Shown here: positions 1-5,783 of the stretch, piece by piece
How the letters are laid out: each line of letters begins with the position of its first letter
Position numbering within the stretch: the first letter of the stretch is position 1
The notes under the pieces: generated by a model
Seen by the model: the letters and a program-made list of their open reading frames with translations, nothing else
Database searches by the model: none
What the model was told of the DNA's origin: nothing
Made by a program: the position numbers and the translations under genes
Assembly (NCBI GenBank): GCA_018812385.1
Contig: JAHJDU010000470.1
Location: forward strand, 1-18,190
Source of the DNA: Pseudomonadota bacterium
GTDB taxonomy: Bacteria; Desulfobacterota; Desulfobacteria; Desulfobacterales; Desulfobacteraceae
Direction of reading: 5' to 3'
DNA: 18,190 nt

Positions 1-46
1 ATAGTAACAAAGCATTACCGACCAGCCAAAGCACAAAATAACAGTC

Positions 47-76
47 TTGACAAAAAGCATCCTACCATCCTATTCT
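47..76 (+). promoter_or_regulatory. Predicted sigma70-type promoter upstream of xdhC-like gene
   Basis: A perfect -35 hexamer TTGACA (47-52) is followed after 18 bp by TATTCT (71-76), which matches four of six consensus -10 positions. It lies about 210 bp upstream of the XdhC-family start, with a palindrome just downstream. Its layout, CTTGACAAAAA then a spacer and CTATTC, recurs near 1496. The assignment is by consensus match only. Confidence 0.4.
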
Positions 77-102
77 AATTTCTTTGCATGAGCCAAAGAA
101 GG

Positions 103-119
103 TGATCAGGACCTGATCA
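103..119. promoter_or_regulatory. 17-bp palindrome, candidate operator
   Basis: TGATCAGG and CCTGATCA form perfect 8-bp arms around a single central A. The site lies about 27 bp downstream of the predicted -10 element, where a repressor could block transcription of the XdhC-family gene. A related site built from the same TGATCAG half-site occurs at 5171-5188, ahead of the molybdenum hydroxylase operon. That suggests a shared regulator, but no regulator gene is present in the window. Confidence 0.4.
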
Positions 120-198
120 TGGAATGGAAGGGGCGATATATTTGTCTCTTAGCATATGACACCCGGATGGTGATGAAAAACAAGAGGAACAATCTGCA

Positions 199-258
199 AT
201 GAAATATTATGAAAATGATGCTGCCATAAGGATTGCCAGAGCAACGCTTGGGAAATAA
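199..258 (+). CDS. Possible 19-residue leader peptide
   Basis: ATG at 199 opens a 19-codon reading frame ending at TAA 256-258. It is preceded by an AGAGGAAC ribosome-binding-like stretch (183-190) at a suitable distance. The peptide begins MKYYENDAAIRIAR and has no recognisable family. It ends 26 bp before the XdhC-family start, so it could be a leader peptide, a remnant of a lost gene, or chance. Only the Shine-Dalgarno-like sequence supports it. Confidence 0.2.
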   Translation: MKYYENDAAIRIARATLGK

Positions 259-284
259 CCAAAATATAATCGGATGGATTGCCA

Positions 285-1328
285 ATGGAACCATTGAATG
301 ACCAGATACTGGATTGTCTTAAACAAAGTGAACCCTTTGCTGTAGCCATCATCATGACCCACAAGGGGTCCACCCCGAGAACATCGGGAAGTAAAATGAT
401 CGTATTAAAAGATCGAACCATATATGGCACAATTGGCGGCGGGCTGGTGGAGGCGCTGGTAATTGATACCTGCCTGGATTTGATAGATAAGCATAAAAGC
501 CGGATAAAAGAATTTTCTCTCAACAGGGAACTAAAAGACGGGCTGGATATGGTCTGCGGCGGTAATCTAACAGTTTTAATGGAGGCCTTTGTTCCTGATC
601 CTGATCTGACAGGCGTTTTTAAAGCCTTGGTATGCCTTGAAAAAGAGGGGAAAAAAGGATTTCTGGTTTCAAAAATAAATGGGTTCAGCAAGTCTGATTT
701 TACCACTCGAAAGTGCCTGGTCCTTCCCGACACAACGATTACAGGCCCGTATTTAATACCCAAACTCCTGATGGATGAAATTTGTGATAACCGGTTTACA
801 GGAGCTTTCCCTGTGCTTTACAATCACGGCCTGGAAGAGTTTATTATTGAACCCATACATCCTTCAGACACCCTGTATATTTTCGGTGCCGGTCACGTTG
901 GATTCCATCTGGCTAAGATGGCGCATCTTACTGACTTTCACACCGTTGTGGTGGATGACCGGGAGGAATTTGCCAACCCGGAACGGTTTCCCCATTCAAA
1001 AGCGGTTCATGTTGTAAAAAAATTTGACAATGCTTTTGATAGTCTTTCCATAGATGAAAGTTCCTATATTGTCATCCTTACCCGGGGCCATCTCCATGAC
1101 CAGACCGTGCTTGAGGCCGCTTTGAAAACCAATGCCGCCTATATTGGAATGATTGGAAGCCGGGCCAAACGGAACCAGATTTACACCAACCTTAAAGAAA
1201 AGGGCGTTTCCGATAAAACCCTTGGGGCGGTCTTTTCTCCCATCGGTCTTGAAATACATGCAGAAACACCGGCAGAGATCGCCGTTAGTATTATGGGGGA
1301 GGTTATAAAAATCAAGGCAGAAAAATGA
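285..1328 (+). CDS. XdhC/CoxI-family molybdenum hydroxylase maturation factor
   Basis: Proteins of this family bind molybdenum cofactor, promote its sulfuration and hand it to xanthine dehydrogenase-type enzymes. Numbering from ATG 285 (347 residues), the N-terminal XdhC/CoxI domain shows GSTPR (28-32), a GGG followed by E (51-56) and MVCGG (89-93), whose cysteine is the usual cofactor-contacting position. A C-terminal Rossmann domain starts at IFGAGHVG (199-206) and contains the family motif YIGMIGS (286-292). The frame can also be opened at TTG 279. I prefer ATG 285 because a degraded paralogous start at 4977 aligns from exactly that methionine. GGATGG at 272-277 could serve as ribosome-binding site. 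The gene stands about 3.9 kb from the hydroxylase it probably serves, separated by the TRAP genes. Confidence 0.88.
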   Translation: MEPLNDQILDCLKQSEPFAVAIIMTHKGSTPRTSGSKMIVLKDRTIYGTIGGGLVEALVIDTCLDLIDKHKSRIKEFSLNRELKDGLDMVCGGNLTVLMEAFVPDPDLTGVFKALVCLEKEGKKGFLVSKINGFSKSDFTTRKCLVLPDTTITGPYLIPKLLMDEICDNRFTGAFPVLYNHGLEEFIIEPIHPSDTLYIFGAGHVGFHLAKMAHLTDFHTVVVDDREEFANPERFPHSKAVHVVKKFDNAFDSLSIDESSYIVILTRGHLHDQTVLEAALKTNAAYIGMIGSRAKRNQIYTNLKEKGVSDKTLGAVFSPIGLEIHAETPAEIAVSIMGEVIKIKAEK

Positions 1329-1403
1329 ATCAACTTTAAGGGATCTGCTCTGGTCCTGGGATAACCGGATAATGCCTCTGAAGGTTCACGACCGGGGGTA
1401 TTA

Positions 1404-1457
1404 ATGGATGCAGATGATAAAAAAGGATATGAACAGGTCTGGCAAAAGATTCAATAA
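1404..1457 (+). CDS. Possible 17-codon ORF or gene remnant
   Basis: ATG 1404 follows GGGGG (1393-1397 region) at ribosome-binding distance and opens a 17-residue peptide starting MDADDKKGYEQVWQ before TAA 1455-1457. No family is recognised. It lies in the otherwise gene-poor stretch 1329-1660 and could equally be a scrap of a deleted gene or chance. Confidence 0.15.
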   Translation: MDADDKKGYEQVWQKIQ

Positions 1458-1495
1458 ACAGATAAGGTAATCTTCACAATTTTTTTATGCTTTTC

Positions 1496-1536
1496 TTGAC
1501 AAAAAAGAATTTTCCGTTCTATTCCCTGCGGGAATA
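1496..1536 (+). promoter_or_regulatory. Promoter-like site overlapping an inverted repeat
   Basis: TTGACA (1496-1501) is followed after 18 bp by TATTCC (1520-1525). This poor -10 match forms the left arm of a perfect inverted repeat, TATTCCC (1520-1526), TGC, GGGAATA (1530-1536). An inverted repeat on a -10 element is a common operator position. The same CTTGACAAAAA prefix occurs at 46-56 and 12456-12466. Confidence 0.25.
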
Positions 1537-1576
1537 GGTAATTTTGTGTGTTAGAGACAAATAGATAATTTTGTGT
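1534..1576 (+). repeat. Imperfect 16-bp direct repeat
   Basis: ATAGGTAATTTTGTGT (1534-1549) recurs as ATAGATAATTTTGTGT (1561-1576), with one mismatch and a 27-bp period. The second copy ends on the first base of the TTGACA at 1576-1581. It may be a tandem regulator-binding site or the scar of a mobile element end; nothing else nearby resembles a transposase. Confidence 0.5.
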
Positions 1577-1604
1577 TGACAAACTAAAATTGAACTACTA
1601 AATT
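1576..1604 (+). promoter_or_regulatory. Predicted sigma70-type promoter for small ORF and TRAP genes
   Basis: TTGACA (1576-1581), a 17-bp spacer and TAAATT (1599-1604, four of six consensus positions) form the best promoter match upstream of the TRAP genes. The transcript would start near 1611, before the small ORF at 1661 and the dctP-like gene at 1886. The prediction is by sequence match only. Confidence 0.4.
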
Positions 1605-1660
1605 TGATTCTAAATTTTTAGCAATATTTTTTATTATAGATTAACCAAAGGGGACGAGCA

Positions 1661-1814
1661 ATGCCTAAATCATCTAAAGGTACCAAGAAAACCGGTGAGT
1701 GATGAAACCGCTATTGCAGCAGGAGATGTTGCAGTGGGCACAGTTAAGCCACTCGCCAAAAACGCATTCAAGGTACAGGTTGTAAAAGCTTTACTCAGGA
1801 AAATGCTTGTGTAG
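1661..1814 (+). pseudogene. Small frameshifted ORF of unknown function
   Basis: ATG 1661 has a good ribosome-binding site (AAAGGGGACG, 1647-1656) and encodes MPKSSKGTKKTGE before TGA 1700-1702. If one base near 1700 is skipped, the frame continues as DETAIAAGDVAVGTV and on to TAG 1812-1814, giving a basic peptide of about 50 residues ending KALLRKMLV. The joined sequence is low in complexity at its Lys/Ser/Thr-rich N-terminus and then looks like an ordinary small protein. I do not recognise the family. A one-base insertion (mutation or sequencing error) explains it best; programmed frameshifting is possible, but no canonical slippery heptamer is visible. Confidence 0.4.
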
Positions 1815-1885
1815 AAATCCACAAAATTTTTTTGAAATATATTACCTGGTAAGAAAACTTTTAACTTAAGCAAAGGAGATTCAAA

Positions 1886-2938
1886 ATGAAACGACGTGAG
1901 TTTATCAAAAAAGTTGGAACAGGAGCCGCTGCAGCAGTTGCAGCAACAGCCATCGCAGCCCCCTCTGTAATTGCGGGCAAAAAAACAGCCATCAAGTGGC
2001 GGATGCAGACCTATGCCGGTAGTGCCTTAGCCGAACATGTCATCAAACCGTCCATTGACGCATTTAATAAGGCAGCCAATGGGGAAATGATTATCGAGCT
2101 GTATAATGCTGATCAGCTGGTGCCCCAGGGGGAATTGTTCAGGGCTGTTACCAAGGGTACTATTGACGCTGCTCAAAGTGACGACGACTCAATGGCAGCA
2201 CCGGTTGACGTGTCCGTATTTGCAGCTTATTTCCCCTTTGCTTCCCGTTATTCACTGGATGTTCCCGCGCTGTGGAACTGGTGCGGCTTGAATGAAATCT
2301 GGGAAGAAGCGTATTCTGAAATTAAAGGTATCAAATGGCTTAGCACCGGCGCCTGGGACCCCTGTAACTTTTCCACCTCCAAGCCGATAACAAGTCTTGC
2401 AGACCTTAAAGGTCTGAGAATTTACACTTTCCCCACAGCAGGTAAATTCTTGCAGCAATTCGGCGTTATCCCCATGGCCCTGCCCTATGAGGACGTACAG
2501 ATGGCGATACAAACGGGCGAATTGGACGGTGTCTGCTGGTCCGGCATTACCGAGGTGTATACGGTTGGCTGGGCAGATGTCTGCAAGTATTACCTGACCA
2601 ACCCCATAGCCGGTGCCTGGGCCGGTTCATACTTTGCAAACAGTGATAAATGGGCAGCCCTGCCTGAGCACCTGAAGGCCTTGTTCAAGCTCAGCATAGA
2701 CAGCTCACACTACTACCGTCAACACTGGTACTGGTATGGAGAAGCCAAATACCGTACCAGGGGCGGCAAGATGTCTTTGACCACCATCCCCGAAGAAGAC
2801 TGGAAGGCTGTTGAGAACGCAGCTTACAAATTATGGGATGAAGTTGCAGCCAAGAGTCCAAGAAATGCCAAGGTAGTGGCTATTCTAAAAGAGTATGCCA
2901 AGACCATGGAAGCTGCCGGACCTCCATACCGTTCTTAA
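1886..2938 (+). CDS. TRAP transporter substrate-binding protein, DctP family, Tat signal
   Basis: This is the periplasmic receptor of a tripartite ATP-independent periplasmic transporter; it captures a carboxylate-type solute and delivers it to the DctQM permease. The 350-residue product starts with a twin-arginine signal, RREFIKK (3-9), then an Ala-rich hydrophobic stretch to about residue 30 (SVIAGKK), so export is probably by Tat. The DctP signature LKGLRIYTFPTAGKFLQQFG (174-193) carries the Arg (178) that in this family usually binds the substrate carboxylate. It is followed by LPYEDVQMAIQTGELDGVCW (199-218). An AAAGGAGA ribosome-binding site precedes ATG 1886. The P component is separated from dctQ by 185 bp holding two stem-loops, suggesting higher expression of the binding protein than of the permeases. 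The ligand is not deducible; context suggests the substrate of the molybdenum hydroxylase downstream. Confidence 0.92.
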   Translation: MKRREFIKKVGTGAAAAVAATAIAAPSVIAGKKTAIKWRMQTYAGSALAEHVIKPSIDAFNKAANGEMIIELYNADQLVPQGELFRAVTKGTIDAAQSDDDSMAAPVDVSVFAAYFPFASRYSLDVPALWNWCGLNEIWEEAYSEIKGIKWLSTGAWDPCNFSTSKPITSLADLKGLRIYTFPTAGKFLQQFGVIPMALPYEDVQMAIQTGELDGVCWSGITEVYTVGWADVCKYYLTNPIAGAWAGSYFANSDKWAALPEHLKALFKLSIDSSHYYRQHWYWYGEAKYRTRGGKMSLTTIPEEDWKAVENAAYKLWDEVAAKSPRNAKVVAILKEYAKTMEAAGPPYRS

Positions 2939-2971
2939 GGAAGCCGCCGGTAAGCATTAATTAATTATGGT

Positions 2972-3017
2972 GCAAGCTTTCCCTGTCTTTAAATCATAAA
3001 CAGACAGGGAAGCTTGC
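2972..3017 (+). terminator. Long stem-loop between dctP-like and dctQ-like genes
   Basis: GCAAGCTTTCCCTGTCT (2972-2988) pairs with AGACAGGGAAGCTTGC (3002-3017), giving 16 base pairs with one bulged T and a loop of 13 nt. No U-run follows. It is probably a 3' stabiliser of the dctP message or an mRNA processing signal rather than a terminator on its own. Confidence 0.55.
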
Positions 3018-3035
3018 TCATGAATAACCCTATAT

Positions 3036-3088
3036 TGAGCAATTACTTACCAGAAGATGTATTTCAGCGTAAGTAATTGCTCATTTTT
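3036..3088 (+). terminator. Perfect 15-bp stem with T-run, attenuator-like terminator
   Basis: TGAGCAATTACTTAC (3036-3050) and GTAAGTAATTGCTCA (3069-3083) are perfect reverse complements separated by 18 nt and followed by TTTTT (3084-3088). This looks like an intrinsic terminator, though with a long loop, inside the TRAP operon. It would reduce permease transcription relative to the binding protein. The 5' arm can alternatively pair with TTGCTCA at 3014-3020, see findings. Confidence 0.6.
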
Positions 3089-3123
3089 CTCAAGCATAGA
3101 AGGATTGAATTTAAAGGTGTGGC

Positions 3124-3636
3124 ATGTTTAAACCAATTAAAATTTTTGTGAAATACGTTGAAGCCACAAACACAGCAGTTGGTATATTTTCAATGTATCT
3201 GGTCTTCGCCCTGGGCGGTGTCCTGTTGTTTGAATCCGTATCCAGAACCATCTTTGATCTGCCCCATATATGGGCAGTGGAAATAGCTCAGTTCATTATG
3301 GCTGCTTATTATCTGCTCGGTGGCGGCTATTCCATGATTATTGACGGGCATGTCAGAATGGACCTGCTCTATGGCAGGTGGACAAAACAGAGAAGGGCTG
3401 TTGCCGACCTTATTACCGGCCCCATTCTCATTTTTTATATGGTGGTTCTCCTTATTGGCTCCCTTTCCAGCCTTGATTATGCCATTGAATACAACCAGGT
3501 CAACTATACCTCCTGGGGTCCGCCATTGACTCCCATCAAGTTAATCATGACCATCGGGATCTTATTGATGCTATTGCAGTGCATTGCAGAATGGTTCAAA
3601 GATCTTGCGACAGCCATGGGGGAAAAAATAAAATGA
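3124..3636 (+). CDS. TRAP transporter small permease subunit, DctQ family
   Basis: This is the small integral membrane component that joins DctM in the inner membrane and couples solute uptake to an ion gradient. At 170 residues it has the usual family length. Four hydrophobic segments are visible at roughly 18-38, 50-70, 95-118 and 138-157. The family-typical segment GHVRMDLLYGR (75-85) follows the second. The stop codon TGA (3634-3636) overlaps the dctM-like start in an ATGA arrangement, which indicates translational coupling. The upstream ribosome-binding site is weak; AAAGG at 3112-3116 is the best candidate. Confidence 0.9.
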   Translation: MFKPIKIFVKYVEATNTAVGIFSMYLVFALGGVLLFESVSRTIFDLPHIWAVEIAQFIMAAYYLLGGGYSMIIDGHVRMDLLYGRWTKQRRAVADLITGPILIFYMVVLLIGSLSSLDYAIEYNQVNYTSWGPPLTPIKLIMTIGILLMLLQCIAEWFKDLATAMGEKIK

Positions 3637-4958
3637 GTCATGAATTAATTGCTTTTATGATCTTCTCCTCCATGATTCTCATGCTTCTCACGGGGCAACG
3701 CGTCTTTGCCGCCATAGGTGGCGTGGCTGCCTTGTTCTCTCTTCTTCTCTGGGGGACTGGCGGCGTAGAGATGCCGTTTAACGCAAGTTTTGTACTATTG
3801 AACTGGTATCCACTCCTGACCCTGCCTCTGTTTATTTACATGGGGTACATGTTTTCCGAATCAGGCATCGCCAGTGACCTTTACCGCATGTTCCACGTAT
3901 GGACAGGCCCGGTCAATGGTGGCCTGGCCGTGGGAACCATTGGCCTGATGGTAGTCATATCAGCCATAAACGGTTTAAGTGTAGCAGGCATGGCCATAGG
4001 TGCCAGCATTGCCCTGCCGGAAATGCTCAAGCGGAATTATGACAAAGTCATGGTGACCGGTGTCATTCAGGCTGGCAGTTCGCTGGGTATCCTGGTCCCG
4101 CCCAGTGTGGTTCTTGTCCTCTATGGAATGATCGCCCGGCAGAACGTCGGCCGGTTATGGATGGCCGGTGTTTTCCCCGGTCTTTTGCTTGCCTTTTTGT
4201 TTATTGCCTATATTGTTATCCGATGCAAAATCAATCCATCGCTTGGACCGGCTTTATCCCTGGAGGAGCGACAAAAAATCACCTGGAAGGAAAGATTTGT
4301 TCTGCTCAGGGCCGGGATAGTTCCCATCCTCATCATGGTTTCCATGACCGGACTTTTCCTGGCTGGGATAACCAGCCTGGTTGAATGCTCCGCCGCAGGT
4401 GCAGCCGCCACGACACTGGCGGCAGCAGTCAAGAGAAGGTTAACCTGGAAGGTTATGCACAACACGCTGCGCAATACCCTGAGCGTCAGTTGCATGTTCA
4501 TGTGGGTTATCCTGGCTGCCCTGTGCTTTGGGGCTGTCTTTGACGGCCTTGGTGCTGTGCATGCCATAAAAACCCTATTTCTGGATCAGTGGCATCTAAG
4601 CCCGTGGGGCGTATTGATCATGATGCAGGTCAGCTACATCCTGATGGGGATGTTTCTGGATGATACAGCCATGCTCATCATTGTTGCGCCTCTTTACGTC
4701 CCCCTGGTTATCAGTCTGGGGTTTGATCCGATCTGGTATGGGGTTCTCTATACCATTACCTGCCAGATTGCTTACATGACCCCTCCTTTTGGGTATAACC
4801 TGTTCCTGATGAAGGCCATGGCCCCGCCAGAGGTAACATTGGGGGATATCTACCGTTCCATTATTCCCTTTGTGCTGGTCATGATTCTTGGACTGACCCT
4901 GGTGATCATATTTCCACAAATTGCCTTATGGCTGCCCAATGCATATTTTGGTAAATAA
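3633..4958 (+). CDS. TRAP transporter large permease subunit, DctM family
   Basis: This large membrane component forms the transport channel. From ATG 3633 it has 441 residues with hydrophobic helices throughout, the expected size. Family-typical stretches are WYPLLTLPLFIYMGYMFSES, then SAINGLSVAGMAIGASIALPEM, QAGSSLGILVPPSVVLVLYG with its LGxLxPPS core, and near the C-terminus AYMTPPFGYNLFLMKAM. The frame is open from 3579, but the ATG at 3633 overlaps the dctQ stop (ATGA), has GGGGG just upstream (3618-3622) and begins the conserved N-terminal helix MSHELIAFMIF, so I use that start. It is the last gene of the TRAP unit. No obvious terminator follows; a degraded XdhC start begins 18 bp downstream. 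Confidence 0.92.
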   Translation: MSHELIAFMIFSSMILMLLTGQRVFAAIGGVAALFSLLLWGTGGVEMPFNASFVLLNWYPLLTLPLFIYMGYMFSESGIASDLYRMFHVWTGPVNGGLAVGTIGLMVVISAINGLSVAGMAIGASIALPEMLKRNYDKVMVTGVIQAGSSLGILVPPSVVLVLYGMIARQNVGRLWMAGVFPGLLLAFLFIAYIVIRCKINPSLGPALSLEERQKITWKERFVLLRAGIVPILIMVSMTGLFLAGITSLVECSAAGAAATTLAAAVKRRLTWKVMHNTLRNTLSVSCMFMWVILAALCFGAVFDGLGAVHAIKTLFLDQWHLSPWGVLIMMQVSYILMGMFLDDTAMLIIVAPLYVPLVISLGFDPIWYGVLYTITCQIAYMTPPFGYNLFLMKAMAPPEVTLGDIYRSIIPFVLVMILGLTLVIIFPQIALWLPNAYFGK

Positions 4959-5036
4959 TTTTTAAAGAACAAATCAATGGATTCACTAACCCAACAAATA
5001 CTGGATTGTTTACGCCAGAGCAGTACTAATTTTTTA

Positions 5037-5065
5037 TTGACTGTTCAGAATTTCGGTGTTATCGT
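5037..5065 (+). promoter_or_regulatory. Predicted promoter for molybdenum hydroxylase operon
   Basis: TTGACT (5037-5042), a 17-bp spacer and TATCGT (5060-5065, four of six consensus) lie about 135 bp upstream of the 2Fe-2S subunit start. The -10 overlaps the first of two TTTCGGTGTTATC repeats, which could place a regulator on the promoter. The match is moderate. Confidence 0.35.
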
Positions 5066-5080
5066 TTTTTCGGTGTTATC
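5051..5080 (+). repeat. Perfect 13-bp direct repeat at promoter
   Basis: TTTCGGTGTTATC occurs at 5051-5063 and again at 5068-5080, a 17-bp period. A partial third copy, TTTCGGTCACC, begins at 5113. The first copy overlaps the predicted -10 element. Tandem sites spaced like this often bind a dimeric regulator, but a simple duplication is equally possible. Confidence 0.5.
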
Positions 5081-5170
5081 ATTATTTAAGTATTTCTATT
5101 TAAACTTAAAGGTTTCGGTCACCTATCTATGGACAATCAGTCCTTAAAGTTCAGTGATGAATGAAACCAA

Positions 5171-5188
5171 CTGATCAATAGTGATCAG
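5171..5188. promoter_or_regulatory. Palindrome abutting the ribosome-binding site of the 2Fe-2S subunit
   Basis: CTGATCA (5171-5177), a 4-nt loop ATAG, and TGATCAG (5182-5188) form a perfect 7-bp inverted repeat. It ends two bases before the Shine-Dalgarno AGGGGAG (5191-5197). It could be an operator or an mRNA hairpin beside the translation start. The half-site is shared with the palindrome at 103-119, with the half-sites in the opposite order. Confidence 0.4.
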
Positions 5189-5201
5189 AAAGGGGAGCGC
5201 T

Positions 5202-5783
5202 GTGCCAAATAAAGAGAAAAAAGGAACGAATAACGTTAAGGAACATGACACAGTTGTCACGTCGCCGCCACAAAGCATACGAATCCGTGTAAATGGTTTA
5301 TGGCATGATTTTAAGATGGAAGAGGATTTGTCCTCCTCCACAACTCTATCTTATCTTTTAAGGGAAAAGCTTGGGTTCACAGGGCTTAAAGTCTCCTGTG
5401 ACGAAGGTGCCTGTGGAGCATGTACTGTAATAAAGGACGGCAAGGCTGTTCTTTCGTGCATGATACTTGCTGTTGAAGCAGACGGACACGATATCTTAAC
5501 AATCGAAGGCCTGGATAAGGACGATCCTGTAGTAGAAGCCTTTGCTGAGCAATCGGAACCAGGATATGGTACTGCTCTTCAGTGCGGTTATTGTACTCCG
5601 GGGTTCGTAATGACTACAAAGGCTCTCCTTGACGAGAACCCGACTCCCACCCTCGCCGAGGTAAAAGATGGCTTAGGAGGCAACATCTGCCGTTGTGGCT
5701 GCTATGCAGGAATCGCACAGGCTGCCCTCCATGCGTCCGAAAAAATAGTGGCAAAAGGAGTAAAAAATGATCGAAAAATTTAA
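5202..5783 (+). CDS. Molybdenum hydroxylase small subunit, two [2Fe-2S] clusters (CoxS/XdhC-type)
   Basis: This is the electron-transfer subunit of a xanthine dehydrogenase-type enzyme, carrying electrons from Moco to the flavin. Numbered from GTG 5202 (193 residues), a plant-type ferredoxin domain has C66, C71, C74 and C86 in CDEGACGAC. A helical domain holds the second cluster, with CGYC (C128, C131) and CRC (C163, C165) in GGNICRCGCYAGI. C167 is an extra cysteine where the family more often has another residue. The frame is open from GTG 5181, but GTG 5202 follows AGGGGAG (5191-5197) at good spacing. There is a Lys-rich N-terminal extension of roughly 24 residues compared with typical homologues. 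The 3' end overlaps the next gene by 17 bp, so the two are almost certainly co-translated. Confidence 0.9.
   Translation: MPNKEKKGTNNVKEHDTVVTSPPQSIRIRVNGLWHDFKMEEDLSSSTTLSYLLREKLGFTGLKVSCDEGACGACTVIKDGKAVLSCMILAVEADGHDILTIEGLDKDDPVVEAFAEQSEPGYGTALQCGYCTPGFVMTTKALLDENPTPTLAEVKDGLGGNICRCGCYAGIAQAALHASEKIVAKGVKNDRKI

Larger units (their letters stand above)
4977..5147 (+). pseudogene. Degraded N-terminus of a second XdhC-family gene
   Basis: ATG 4977 opens a 56-residue frame whose first 15 residues, MDSLTQQILDCLRQS, align without gaps to MEPLNDQILDCLKQS, the start of the intact XdhC-family protein at 285. The resemblance is also seen in DNA (ATACTGGATTGT is shared). After that the frame diverges into sequence with no XdhC motif (no GSTPR, no CGG) and stops at 5145-5147. 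It appears that an xdhC gene once lay between the TRAP genes and the hydroxylase operon and was deleted apart from its start. The alternative, a chance 15-residue match, seems less likely. Confidence 0.5.

Noticed and set aside
103..119. Palindrome as a phage or element attachment site
   Set aside because: No integrase, tRNA gene or second direct copy is present in the window; an operator fits its position better.
106..294. Minus-strand frame upstream of the xdhC-like gene
   Set aside because: Composition is Phe/Ile-rich translation of an AT-rich leader, there is no ribosome-binding site or family motif, and a + strand promoter and palindrome occupy the area.
1697..1703. Programmed frameshift in the small ORF at 1661
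   Set aside because: No slippery heptamer or following stem-loop or pseudoknot is evident around GAGTGATGA; a simple one-base insertion is more economical.
4208..4919. Minus-strand frames opposite the DctM gene
   Set aside because: They are shadows of a conserved transmembrane protein; no start signals or motifs.
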